11,999 nucleotides of DNA, from contig CAMKYP010000079.1 of the NCBI GenBank assembly GCA_946477505.1, positions 1-11,999 on the forward strand. The letters run 5' to 3'. The position numbers and the translations under genes are program-made. Numbering within the stretch: the first letter of the stretch is position 1; every line of letters begins with the position of its first letter. Shown in pieces: positions 1 through 8,500 of this stretch. Below the pieces are notes generated by a model. It did not search any database, was not told the origin of the DNA, and saw nothing but the letters and a program-made list of their open reading frames with translations. The DNA comes from an uncultured Dechloromonas sp. (GTDB taxonomy: Bacteria; Pseudomonadota; Gammaproteobacteria; Burkholderiales; Rhodocyclaceae).

Positions 1-20
1 TGGCTCCATTCTCTCAGGTA

Positions 21-1925
21 ATGGAGCCTCCTCAATTCCCGGGGCGATTCAACTTGTTCTTCGGCGTCTTCTTCGATGGAACCAACAATAATCGTGACCG
101 CGATAAGGGGAAATACGCCCATAGCAACATTGCTCGACTGCACGACGTATTCCCTCAGGGGCAACAGGCCAATGGGATATTCCCGATTTACGCCCCCGGT
201 GTCGGCACCAAGTTCGACGACATCGGCGATTCCGGCGAAGGAGACGATCTCGTCTGGGGCGAGACGGACCGGCGGCGCGGGTTGGCCTTCGCAGAAAAAG
301 GCGAGGCGCGGATTGTCTGGGCATTGTTGAACGTGCTGAACAACCTGAGTCTTTATTTCGCGAAAAGCCCAATTGTCACTGCTGCCCAAATCAAAAAACT
401 CTCCAACGACCTAACCGAAGCCAACGTCCAGCTCTGGGCCAAGGTCATCAGTCCGGCAGCAAGCGCCGTGGCGCAATGGACGATGAAGCGCAAGCTGATC
501 GACGCCCGGCGCAACGAAGTGCTGGGCGATCTGTGCCGGCAGCTTGAACAGAAAATCGCCGCTGCCCGCAAGGCGCGGCCCAACCCCAAGGTCTTGGGCA
601 TCCGGCTGTCAGTTTTCGGGTTTTCGCGGGGGGCGACCAAGGCGCGGGTGTTTTCCAACTGGTTCCTCGACATGTGCGAAGCCGCATCCGGCAGTCATAC
701 GCTGGGCGGTCTGCCGGTCGATTTCGATTTTGTCGGCATTTTCGATACCGTGGCCTCGGTCGGGCTGGCGAACTCCTCGCTGGTGGCCGACGGGCATATG
801 GAATGGGCCGATGCCGAGCGCAACCTGCGCATTCCGTCGGCGGTCAAGCGTTGTCTCCATCTGGTGTCGGCGCATGAGGTGCGCCGTTCCTTTCCGCTCG
901 ATTCGATTTCGGTAGGACAAAGCCTCTCCTCCCACTTCAAGGAAGTCGTCTACCCCGGCGTGCATTCGGATGTGGGCGGCGGCTACGAGCCGACCGAGCA
1001 GGGGCGCGGCACGGATATCAAGGGGCATGACATGTTGTCGCGGGTGGCCTTGGCGCAGATGTACCGGGAGGCGCGGCTGGCGAATGTGCCGCTCGACGTG
1101 AACGGTCAAGGTGTGGCGTCTGCAGCCAAGGAAGCCCTGACCGTGGCGCCGGCCACGACTGAAGCCTTCAACGGCTATATATCGGCCTGCAAGGTGAAGA
1201 GCGGCCGGCTGTCTCAGATCATGGACGAGCAAACCCGGCTTTATGTTCGCTGGCGTCGCCTGCGCCTTGAAAACATGGCATTGCTGCCCAGCGTTCAGCG
1301 CAGCAAGCCTCAGGATCGGACCGATATTCTCGAAGCCAACAAGGAATTGGCCGAAGAGGCCAAATTGTTGGGGGCGCCAGTCGTCGCTGCGGACTTGAGC
1401 GTATTCGACCCGCCGGTGGTGACGCTAATCAAGCTGGGGCGGCGTGCCAAGGATTCGTATGACAAACGCGGCATCGATGGCGCACACCACGAGGAATTCA
1501 AGCGCTTGAAGCCAGATTGGGATATGCCGGGGCACTTGCCCGATCCGGTTGCACGCCTGTTCGACGATTGGGTACATGACTCGCGTGCGTGGTTCAAACC
1601 GTTTGGCGACGACGATCATATCTGGGAGCGCAAGCAGCGGCAGCGGATGGCGCGCCTGGAGCAGCGGCAGAAAATGCGGGAGAAACTGGAACAGGCGAAT
1701 AAAGCAACGCCGGGAATCCGGAACACGACTTTCGTTCCTCCGCTGACCGATTCGGAAAAGCGGGAACTGGAAACCTGGCAGAAGACCGGCCAGGTTCCGC
1801 CACAACCTTCCGGGCGTGAGCCATTTACGATGGGTGGGGGCTATTTGAGGTATCGCCGCGTTTATTACGGGTCGGATGCGAATATTGTTGCGATGTCCGC
1901 GCCAAGACAGCAGGCTGTTGCCTGA
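21..1925 (+). CDS. T6SS lipase effector, DUF2235/Tle1-like
   Basis: Probable type VI secretion phospholipase of the DUF2235 (Tle1) family, which attacks membrane phospholipids of rival cells. Seen in the 634-residue product: the family's N-terminal GVFFDGTNNN (residues 15-24), then APGVGT (58-63), the nucleophile elbow GFSRG (200-204, Ser202), the acidic residue in GIFDTVASVG (Asp242), and GVHSDVGGGY (313-322, His315). Together these give a complete Ser-Asp-His triad. Residues about 534-560 are highly charged and probably helical. The C-terminus (GYLRYRRVYYGSDA) looks like a normal family end, so the gene appears intact. No signal peptide is visible, as expected for T6SS cargo. The frame is open to the left edge and no good ribosome site precedes ATG 21, so the true start may lie outside the window. 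The downstream neighbour is a broken VgrG. No immunity gene is recognisable beside it. Family assignment is firm; phospholipase specificity is inferred. Confidence 0.87.
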   Translation: MEPPQFPGRFNLFFGVFFDGTNNNRDRDKGKYAHSNIARLHDVFPQGQQANGIFPIYAPGVGTKFDDIGDSGEGDDLVWGETDRRRGLAFAEKGEARIVWALLNVLNNLSLYFAKSPIVTAAQIKKLSNDLTEANVQLWAKVISPAASAVAQWTMKRKLIDARRNEVLGDLCRQLEQKIAAARKARPNPKVLGIRLSVFGFSRGATKARVFSNWFLDMCEAASGSHTLGGLPVDFDFVGIFDTVASVGLANSSLVADGHMEWADAERNLRIPSAVKRCLHLVSAHEVRRSFPLDSISVGQSLSSHFKEVVYPGVHSDVGGGYEPTEQGRGTDIKGHDMLSRVALAQMYREARLANVPLDVNGQGVASAAKEALTVAPATTEAFNGYISACKVKSGRLSQIMDEQTRLYVRWRRLRLENMALLPSVQRSKPQDRTDILEANKELAEEAKLLGAPVVAADLSVFDPPVVTLIKLGRRAKDSYDKRGIDGAHHEEFKRLKPDWDMPGHLPDPVARLFDDWVHDSRAWFKPFGDDDHIWERKQRQRMARLEQRQKMREKLEQANKATPGIRNTTFVPPLTDSEKRELETWQKTGQVPPQPSGREPFTMGGGYLRYRRVYYGSDANIVAMSAPRQQAVA

Positions 1926-3261
1926 CCCGGTCTACCACAAGCTCGACACCCGCCTTTCCGACGGCGGCCGGGCCGGGCGCAGCGGCCTTGTCCGCGCCGC
2001 GCAGAAACTCGGTAGCGATGGCGGTTTCGCCCGCTACCGCCTCACCGTCGTCCCCTGGATCTGGTTGCTCGGCCGAGGTCGGCACAATCGGGTATTCCAG
2101 GACAAGACCGTCGTCCAGATCGTCGAAGCCGTCTTTGCCGGCTACGCCGATATCGCCGCCTGGCAATGGACCGCCGAAGTCAGCGACTTCCTCGCCGACA
2201 CCCGCCCCCGCAGCTACTGCGTGCAATACAACGAAAGCGACTACGCCTTCATCTCCCGGCTACTCGCCGAAGAAGGCCTCGGCTGGTGCGTTGACGAAGA
2301 CAAGGAGGCCCCCGCCGGCCACCACCTGAGGCTCTTCGCCGACAACCAACGCTTTCCCGAAGACCCCCTCTCGCAATCCGCCAACGGTGGACTAGGTCTT
2401 CGCTACCACCGTGCCGACTCCCAAGAAGAGCAGGACGCCATCGTCGCCTTCGGCCAACAACGGCGGCTGACCAGCAACCACATCACGGCGATCAGCTACG
2501 ACTACAAAGCCAAGAAAAGCGTCACCCTCGGCATCCCCGGCAATCAACCGGCTGGCGGCAAGAACGCCCCCTCCCTCGAAAGCCACGACGACCCCGGCCT
2601 CTACGCCTGGGCCACCGCCAGCGAAGCCGAACGCTACGGCCGGCTCGCCATGGAATCCCGCGAAGCCCGGCAAAGCGGCTGGCTGGCCCGGAGCACCGTA
2701 CGTACCCTGCGCCCTGGCACCTACTTCGACCTCATCGGCGTGCCGCACGATCCGGCCAATCCGAAGGCCGAACACCAATACCTTGCCACCGACATCACCC
2801 ATGTCGGCATCAACAACCTCAGCGGCGAAGCCATTGCCGCCATCGCCCAGCGCCTGGGGCAAGGCCATCTGAACACCGACGGCGAAGGGCTGTCCACGGG
2901 AGACTGCCTCACCCCCATCAGCGCCCCCGGCGAACTCCCGGCCGAACTCCTGAAACTGGCCGTCGAACGCGGCTACGGCAACTGCTTCGACGGCCACGCT
3001 TCGCAAAGGCAAGCGCCAGATAGCTGGCTGGGCGAGGAATTGCTGGATTCCGGCAAGCGGGATGGCAAGGTCCGGCGTTATTTCGTCGCCGAAACACTGA
3101 TTACCGAGCCTTCAAATATTAGCCGTCCAGTCATTGCAATCAACATGTCGGTAGGCGGGTGTCAGGACGAGCAGACGAACGCCTATCGCGATCCTTCCTT
3201 GACCAAAAAAGAGTCTCTTACATGCTGGGATGCGATTTTCGACAGCTTGCGTGCGCGCTAA
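1876..3261 (+). CDS. Truncated VgrG-family spike protein with unrelated C-terminal tail (probably a decayed gene)
   Basis: VgrG forms the trimeric T6SS spike tip. Residues about 38-372 match the gp27-like part of the VgrG/Rhs-associated Vgr family: LGSDGGFARYRL, VVPWIWLLGR, NRVFQDKTVVQIVEAVF, RSYCVQYNESDYAFISRLL, EEGLGW, GINNLSGEA and ERGYGNCFD. Roughly the first 80 residues of a normal VgrG are missing; the frame instead emerges from the end of the lipase gene, overlapping it by 50 nt. The OB-fold and beta-helix needle that should follow GYGNCFD are also absent. From about residue 374 (base 2995) the sequence becomes unlike VgrG, and its bases become less C-rich and more AT-rich up to the TAA. 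No ribosome site is visible before ATG 1876, and a TTG at 1918 is an alternative start. The frame is long and uninterrupted but could not form a functional spike. It is best read as a recombination remnant, although expression of the fused product cannot be excluded. Confidence 0.7.
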   Translation: MRILLRCPRQDSRLLPDPVYHKLDTRLSDGGRAGRSGLVRAAQKLGSDGGFARYRLTVVPWIWLLGRGRHNRVFQDKTVVQIVEAVFAGYADIAAWQWTAEVSDFLADTRPRSYCVQYNESDYAFISRLLAEEGLGWCVDEDKEAPAGHHLRLFADNQRFPEDPLSQSANGGLGLRYHRADSQEEQDAIVAFGQQRRLTSNHITAISYDYKAKKSVTLGIPGNQPAGGKNAPSLESHDDPGLYAWATASEAERYGRLAMESREARQSGWLARSTVRTLRPGTYFDLIGVPHDPANPKAEHQYLATDITHVGINNLSGEAIAAIAQRLGQGHLNTDGEGLSTGDCLTPISAPGELPAELLKLAVERGYGNCFDGHASQRQAPDSWLGEELLDSGKRDGKVRRYFVAETLITEPSNISRPVIAINMSVGGCQDEQTNAYRDPSLTKKESLTCWDAIFDSLRAR

Positions 3262-3273
3262 GCAGCCGATAAA

Positions 3274-3317
3274 CCTCTATTCGATTATCCGGCTCTTTCG
3301 GCCGCTATTCGAATAGG
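3274..3317. terminator. Imperfect hairpin between convergent genes, candidate bidirectional terminator
   Basis: Bases 3274-3293 and 3301-3317 pair imperfectly around a 7-base loop (TCTTTCG). The arms share CCT, ATTCGA and a CCGGC/GCCG clamp. The structure sits 12 nt after the VgrG-fragment stop and includes the stop and last codons of serB on the other strand. No good T-run follows on either strand (TTTATC on the minus side), so intrinsic termination is only a possibility. Confidence 0.35.
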
Positions 3318-4144
3318 TTCAGCAGCGAATCCAGGCCACCGAAGTTGATTGCGACATCCGCCTTGGCGCGGGTTGCCGGCTTGGCGCGGAAGGCGACGGA
3401 GAGGCCGGCCTGGGCCATCATCATCAGGTCGTTGGCACCGTCGCCGCAGGCGATGACCTGTTCCTTGCGCAGCCCGAGTTCGTCGGTCAGGCGGGCGATG
3501 TGGCGGGCCTTGGCGGCGGCGTCGACGATGTCGCCGACGACCTTGCCGGTCAGCTTGCCGCCGGCGATTTCGAGTTCGTTGGAGGTGGCGAAGTCGAAGC
3601 CGAGCTCGATGCGTAGGCGCTCGGTGAAGTAGGTGAAACCGCCAGAGAGGATGGCGGTGCGCAGGCCGGCATTCTGGCAGGCTTCGAGCAGCTCGCGTGC
3701 GCCTTGTGAGAGGAGCAGGCGTTCGCCGTAAACACGGGCCAGGACGCGGGCGTCGAGGCCGGTGAGCAGGGCCAGGCGGCGGCGCAGACTTTCGCGGTAG
3801 TCGATTTCGCCGCGCATGGCGGCTTCGGTTACTTCCGAAACCTCGGCTTTCTTGCCGGCGAAGTCGGCGAGTTCGTCGATGCATTCGATGGTGATCAGCG
3901 TCGAGTCCATGTCGAAGCAGATCAGGCCGAAATCGGAGAGCTTCTTGCCCGGTTGGGCGAAGGCCCAGTCGAGCTTTTCGGCTTCGATCAGCGGGATCAG
4001 CGCATCGAATTCGGCGCTTCGGCTGGCGCCTTTCAGGCAGACCACTTGCGGCGGGCGCGGTTCGACGGCGGAGGCGCCGGTGGTGGATACGATACGTTCG
4101 AGCAGGAAGGTGGGCAGGGCGCCACCCTGGATAATCAGGTTCAT
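3305..4144 (-). CDS. serB: Phosphoserine phosphatase
   Basis: Hydrolyses O-phosphoserine to serine, the last step of serine biosynthesis, in the cytoplasm with Mg2+. The 279-residue product has all HAD-family signatures: motif I CFDMDSTLI with nucleophile Asp78 and acid/base Asp80, substrate-loop Glu87 in IECIDELADFAG, motif II SGGFTYF (Ser167), motif III Lys212, and motif IV GDGANDLMM (Asp235, Asp239). The N-terminal about 70 residues form the variable regulatory-type region typical of proteobacterial SerB, and the length is normal. ATG 4144 lies 7 nt after the stop of the upstream HhH gene. No strong ribosome site precedes it, so translational coupling is likely. It is the last gene of the mfd-aroG-HhH-serB unit. 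Confidence 0.95.
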   Translation of the reverse strand: MNLIIQGGALPTFLLERIVSTTGASAVEPRPPQVVCLKGASRSAEFDALIPLIEAEKLDWAFAQPGKKLSDFGLICFDMDSTLITIECIDELADFAGKKAEVSEVTEAAMRGEIDYRESLRRRLALLTGLDARVLARVYGERLLLSQGARELLEACQNAGLRTAILSGGFTYFTERLRIELGFDFATSNELEIAGGKLTGKVVGDIVDAAAKARHIARLTDELGLRKEQVIACGDGANDLMMMAQAGLSVAFRAKPATRAKADVAINFGGLDSLLNLFE

Positions 4145-4151
4145 TCGGATA

Positions 4152-4451
4152 TCAGAAGTCGGATCGTTGCTGCATGGTTGCCTTGCGCTCGGCGGTATAG
4201 GTCCACCAGGGCCGGGCTACGTCGCCGCCCATGAAGCGGGTGATCGAGATGAAGGTGTCGAGCACACAGGGATCTTGCCGCTGCCCGGTAGCGATGCACA
4301 ACTCGCCGTACAGCGCGTAGGGGTCGCGCCCCTTTAACTGGGCGGGTGCGTTGATGCCGAGCAGGTGCAAGTCTTTCGCCATGGCCCGGCCGATATTCGG
4401 CAAGTCGGTCAGGGTCTTGACGCGCTCGCGGACGACCTTGGCCGGGTTCAT
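4152..4451 (-). CDS. Small helix-hairpin-helix protein, Cdd1/pathogenicity-locus-like family
   Basis: The 99-residue product contains a helix-hairpin-helix segment, DLPNIGRAMAKDLHLLGI (residues 17-34), the kind that contacts the DNA backbone without base specificity. A family-like C-terminal half follows: DPYALYGELC, QDPCVLDTFI, and PWWTYTAERK near the end. This matches the small proteins annotated as Cdd1 or, misleadingly, mitomycin resistance protein; their function is not established. Cysteines are at 52 and 62. ATG 4451 was chosen because it lies 13 nt after the aroG stop; a longer reading from 4511 would run inside aroG and begins with a non-family, Cys-rich stretch. The stop is 7 nt before serB, so it sits inside the operon. 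The family call is from remembered similarity. Confidence 0.8.
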   Translation of the reverse strand: MNPAKVVRERVKTLTDLPNIGRAMAKDLHLLGINAPAQLKGRDPYALYGELCIATGQRQDPCVLDTFISITRFMGGDVARPWWTYTAERKATMQQRSDF

Positions 4452-4464
4452 GGATGCGTCGATG

Positions 4465-5535
4465 TTAGGCCAGGCGTTCCGGCAGCACGTCGCGCAGCAG
4501 CACGGCGGCATCGCGGATCATCTTTTCGGTGGTTTCCCAGCCGACACAGCCGTCGGTGACCGAGCAGCCGTACTTGAGCTGGCTGAGGTCGGCCGGAATG
4601 GGCTGGTTGCCGGCTTCGATGTTCGACTCGATCATCACGCCGACCAGCGACTTGTTGCCCAAGCGAATCTGGTTGACCACGTCGGCCATGACCAGCGGCT
4701 GCAGTTCGGGCTTCTTGGAGCTGTTGGCGTGCGAGCAGTCGACAACGATGTTGGCCGGCAGCTTGGCCTTGACCAGGGCCTGTTCGGCGATGGAGACCGA
4801 GACGGTGTCGTAGTTGGGGCGGCCGTCGCCGCCGCGCAGTACGACGTGACCGTAGGCGTTGCCCTTGGTGCGGACGATGGCAACCTTGCCGGTACCGTTG
4901 ATGCCGAGGAAGGAGTGCGGCCGGGACGACGACAGGATGGCGTTGACGGCCACGCTGAGATCGCCGTTAGTGGCGTTTTTGAAACCAACCGGGGTGGACA
5001 GGCCGGACGACATTTCGCGGTGGGTCTGCGATTCGGTGGTGCGGGCGCCGATGGCGGTCCAGGTGATCAGGTCGCCGTAATATTGCGGCGAAATCGGGTC
5101 GAGAGCCTCGGTGCCGGTGGGCAGGCCGAGTTCGTTGATCTGGAGCAGAAATTCGCGGGCCTTATGCATGCCGATATCGACGCGGAAGCTGTCGTCCATG
5201 AACGGGTCGTTGATGTAGCCCTTCCAGCCGACCGTGGTACGCGGTTTTTCGAAATAGACGCGCATGATGATCTGCAACACGTCGCCGACTTCATCGGACA
5301 GCGCCTTGAGCCGCCTGGCATAGTCCAAGCCGGCGACCGGGTCGTGGATGGAGCAGGGGCCGACGACCACGAAAACGCGCGGATCCTGGCGGTCGAGAAT
5401 CTTGCGCAGCAGGTTGCGGCCATGGGTGACCGTCTGGGCAGCCTTGTCGGAAATCGGCAGCTTGGCGTGGATTTCCTCCGGGGTCGGCATGGCATCGAAG
5501 GCGCCTACGTTCAGGTTCTCGGTATTCTTGGTCAT
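4465..5535 (-). CDS. aroG: 3-deoxy-7-phosphoheptulonate (DAHP) synthase, class I AroG type
   Basis: Condenses phosphoenolpyruvate with erythrose 4-phosphate, the first committed step of the shikimate pathway. At 356 residues it is close to the roughly 350 of E. coli AroG and aligns well by eye. VVVGPCSIHDP carries metal ligand Cys61. MRVYFEKPRTTVGWKG holds substrate residues Arg92, Lys97 and Arg99. GARTTESQTHRE and SGLSTPVGFKN follow. VDCSHANSSK gives His269, MIESNIEAGNQ gives Glu303, and SVTDGCVGWE gives Asp328, completing the metal site. Pro150 and Ser180, positions linked to inhibitor binding in E. coli AroG, are present. The feedback amino acid (Phe, Tyr or Trp) cannot be fixed from this sequence. 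The ATG start overlaps the mfd stop as ATGA, so translation is probably coupled to mfd. Confidence 0.95.
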   Translation of the reverse strand: MTKNTENLNVGAFDAMPTPEEIHAKLPISDKAAQTVTHGRNLLRKILDRQDPRVFVVVGPCSIHDPVAGLDYARRLKALSDEVGDVLQIIMRVYFEKPRTTVGWKGYINDPFMDDSFRVDIGMHKAREFLLQINELGLPTGTEALDPISPQYYGDLITWTAIGARTTESQTHREMSSGLSTPVGFKNATNGDLSVAVNAILSSSRPHSFLGINGTGKVAIVRTKGNAYGHVVLRGGDGRPNYDTVSVSIAEQALVKAKLPANIVVDCSHANSSKKPELQPLVMADVVNQIRLGNKSLVGVMIESNIEAGNQPIPADLSQLKYGCSVTDGCVGWETTEKMIRDAAVLLRDVLPERLA

Positions 5536-8500
5536 TTGGTCAGCTCGCGAATCATGTCTTTCACCGCCAACACCTTGTCGTTCAAGGTTGGGCAGTGACG
5601 TAAAAGAGAAATTTTATCCTGTCCGGCTAATTTATAGTTTCGGTTGTTCTGGATCAAATGAATAATCTTGATCGGCTCGATTGGCGGGTTTTTCGCGAAC
5701 TCCGGGCCGAACTGCAGCGTGATCTGGTCGGCGGCGGCGTCCAGCTTCTGGATGAACAGCGGCTTGGCCATCAGGCGCAGGCGATGCGTGGCGAGCAGCG
5801 ACTGGCCTTGCAGCGGCAACTCGCCGAAGCGGTCGATCAGCTCTTCCTGCATGGCGTCGATTTCTTCCGCCGTTTCACAGTTGGCCAGGCGTTTGTAGAG
5901 CGTCAGGCGTTCGTGGACATCCGGGCAGTAGGCGTCGGGCAACAGTGCCGGGGTGCGCAGGTTGATCTCGGTGCTGATGCCGAGCGGCTGCGTCAGGTCG
6001 ATGTTGGCCAGGTTCTTGCCCTGCTTGAGGTGGGCGACAGCGCGGTTCAGCATGTCGGCGAAGACGTTGAAGCCGACTTCCTGCATGTCGCCGGCCTGGT
6101 TTTCGCCGAGCACCTCGCCGGCGCCACGGATTTCCAGGTCGTGCATGGCGAGGAAGAAGCCGGAGCCGAGCTCTTCCGACATCTGGATCGCTTCCAGACG
6201 TTGCTTGGCCTGCTTGGTCATCGCCTTTTCATCCTGCACCAGCAGGTAGGCATAGGCCTGGTGGTGCGAACGGCCGACGCGGCCGCGCAGCTGGTGCAGC
6301 TGGGCGAGGCCGAATTTCTCGGCGCGGTTGATCAGGATGGTGTTGGCGTGCGGGTTGTCGATGCCGGTTTCGATGATGGTCGTGCACAGCAGCAGGTTGG
6401 CGCGCTGGCTGGTGAAGTCGCGCATCACGCGCTCCAGCTCGCGCTCGTTCATCTGGCCGTGGCCGATGACGATGCGCGCTTCCGGCACCAGCTTTTCCAG
6501 CTTCTCGCGCATGTTCTCGATGGTGTCGACCTCGTTATGCAGGAAATACACCTGGCCGCCGCGCTTGAGCTCACGCAGCACGGCTTCGCGGATGATGCCG
6601 TCGGAGAACTTGGAGACGAAAGTCTTGATCGCCAGGCGCTTCTGCGGCGCGGTGGCGATCACCGAGAAGTCGCGCAGGCCCTCCATCGACATGGCCAGCG
6701 TACGCGGGATCGGCGTCGCGGTCAGCGTCAGCACATCCACCTCGGCGCGCATCGCCTTCAGCGTTTCCTTCTGGCGCACGCCAAAGCGGTGTTCCTCGTC
6801 GATGATGACGAGGCCCAGGCGGTCGAACTTGACCTCCTTGCCGATCAGCTTGTGCGTGCCGATGATGATGTCGATCTTGCCTTCGGCCAGCTCCTTCAAG
6901 GCCTGCGCCGATTCCTTGGCGGTCTTGAAGCGGGAGATTTCCGCCACCTTCACCGGCCAATCGGCAAAGCGGTCGACGAAGGTCTGGTAATGCTGCTCGC
7001 AGAGCAGCGTGGTCGGGCAGAGCACGGCCACCTGCTTGCCGCCAGCGACTGCGCAGAAGGCGGCGCGCAGCGCCACCTCGGTCTTGCCGAAGCCGACATC
7101 GCCGCAGACCAGGCGGTCCATCGGCTTGCCCGACTTCATGTCTTCGATCACGGCGGCAATGGCCTGTGCCTGATCGGCGGTTTCCTCGAAACCGAAGCCG
7201 TCGGCGAAAGCCTCATAATCGTTCGCCTCGAAAGCGAAGGCGTGGCCCTGGCGGGCGGCACGGGCGGCGTAGAGCGCCAGCAGTTCGGCAGCAGTGTCAC
7301 GTGCCTGTTCGGCGGCCTTGCGCTTGGCTTTCTCCCATTGGCCGGAACCGAGGGTGTGCAGCGGCGCGGCATCCGGCTCGGCGCCGGAATAGCGCGAAAT
7401 TACATGCAGCTGCGCTACCGGCACGAAGAGCTTGGCTTCGTTGGCGTAGTGCAGTTCGAGGAATTCCTGCTCGCCGGTGCCGAGGTCCATGCGCACCAGG
7501 CCTTGGTAGCGGCCGATGCCGTGGCTTTCATGCACCACCGGGTCGCCGACCTTGAGCTCGGTGAGGTCCTTCAGCCAGTTGTCGAAACCGGCCTTGCGCG
7601 CGGCTTCGCGCCGGGTGCGGCGCGGTGCGCCGGCGTAGAGCTCGGTTTCGGTAATGAAGGCAATGCCCGGCAGCGCAAAGCCCGTGTGCAGCGGGGCCAC
7701 ACCCAGGGCGAGCGGCGCACCGCCGGCGATAAAACCGGCGAAATCGGCGCTGGCTTCAATCTTGACGCCATGTTCGCCCAGCATGGCGGCCAGGGTTTCG
7801 CGCCGGCCGGCCGATTCGGCCAGCATCAGCACGCGGCCCTTGAAGTCGGCCAGGTGGTTTTTCAGCTTGTGCAGCGGGTCTTCCGCCCGGCGGTCGACGG
7901 CGATGTCGGGCAGGGCGGTTGTCGCGGCGTCAGCCTTGTTTTCCAGCACCAGCCGGCCGTAGCCCTTGGCGGCGGTGAAGAAGGCTTCGTCGGAAAGGAA
8001 GAGTTCTTCCGGCGGCAGCAGCGGGCGCGCCTTGTCGCCTTGCAGCAACGTGTAGCGCGAGCGCGTTTCCTTCCAGAAGGCGGCAATCGCCCCCGGCGCA
8101 TCGCCGTGGGTGACGAAAACGGCATCCTTCGGCAAGTAGTCGAAAACGGTGGCCGTTTCTTCGAAGAAGAGCGGAATGTAGTACTCGATGCCGGCGCTGG
8201 CGATGCCTTGCGACACATCCTTATAGACGCCCGACTTGGCCGGGTCGCCCTCGAAGGCTTCGCGGAACTTCTGGCGGAAGCGCGTGCGGCCCTTGTCGTC
8301 CATCGGGAATTCGCGCGCCGGCAGCAGGCGCACTTCGGGCACCGGGTAGATGGTGCGCTGGGTATCGACGTCGAAGGTCTTGATGCTCTCGATCTCGTCG
8401 TCGAACAGGTCGAGCCGGTAAGGTACGGCCGAGCCCATCGGGAAGAGGTCGATCAGGCCACCGCGTATCGAGTATTCGCCGGGCGACACGACCTGGGTGA

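Noticed and set aside
2392..3012. A 206-codon - strand frame opposite the VgrG fragment
   Set aside because: Its Gly/Ala/Val-rich translation is a codon-bias shadow of the vgrG sequence.
4452..4511. Upstream extension of the HhH protein start to 4511
   Set aside because: The added residues are Cys-rich, overlap the aroG coding end, and are not part of the family. ATG 4451 fits the operon spacing.
4351..5598. A 415-codon + strand frame opposite aroG and the HhH gene
   Set aside because: Shadow of aroG. It shows no domain pattern, while AroG matches its family along the full length.
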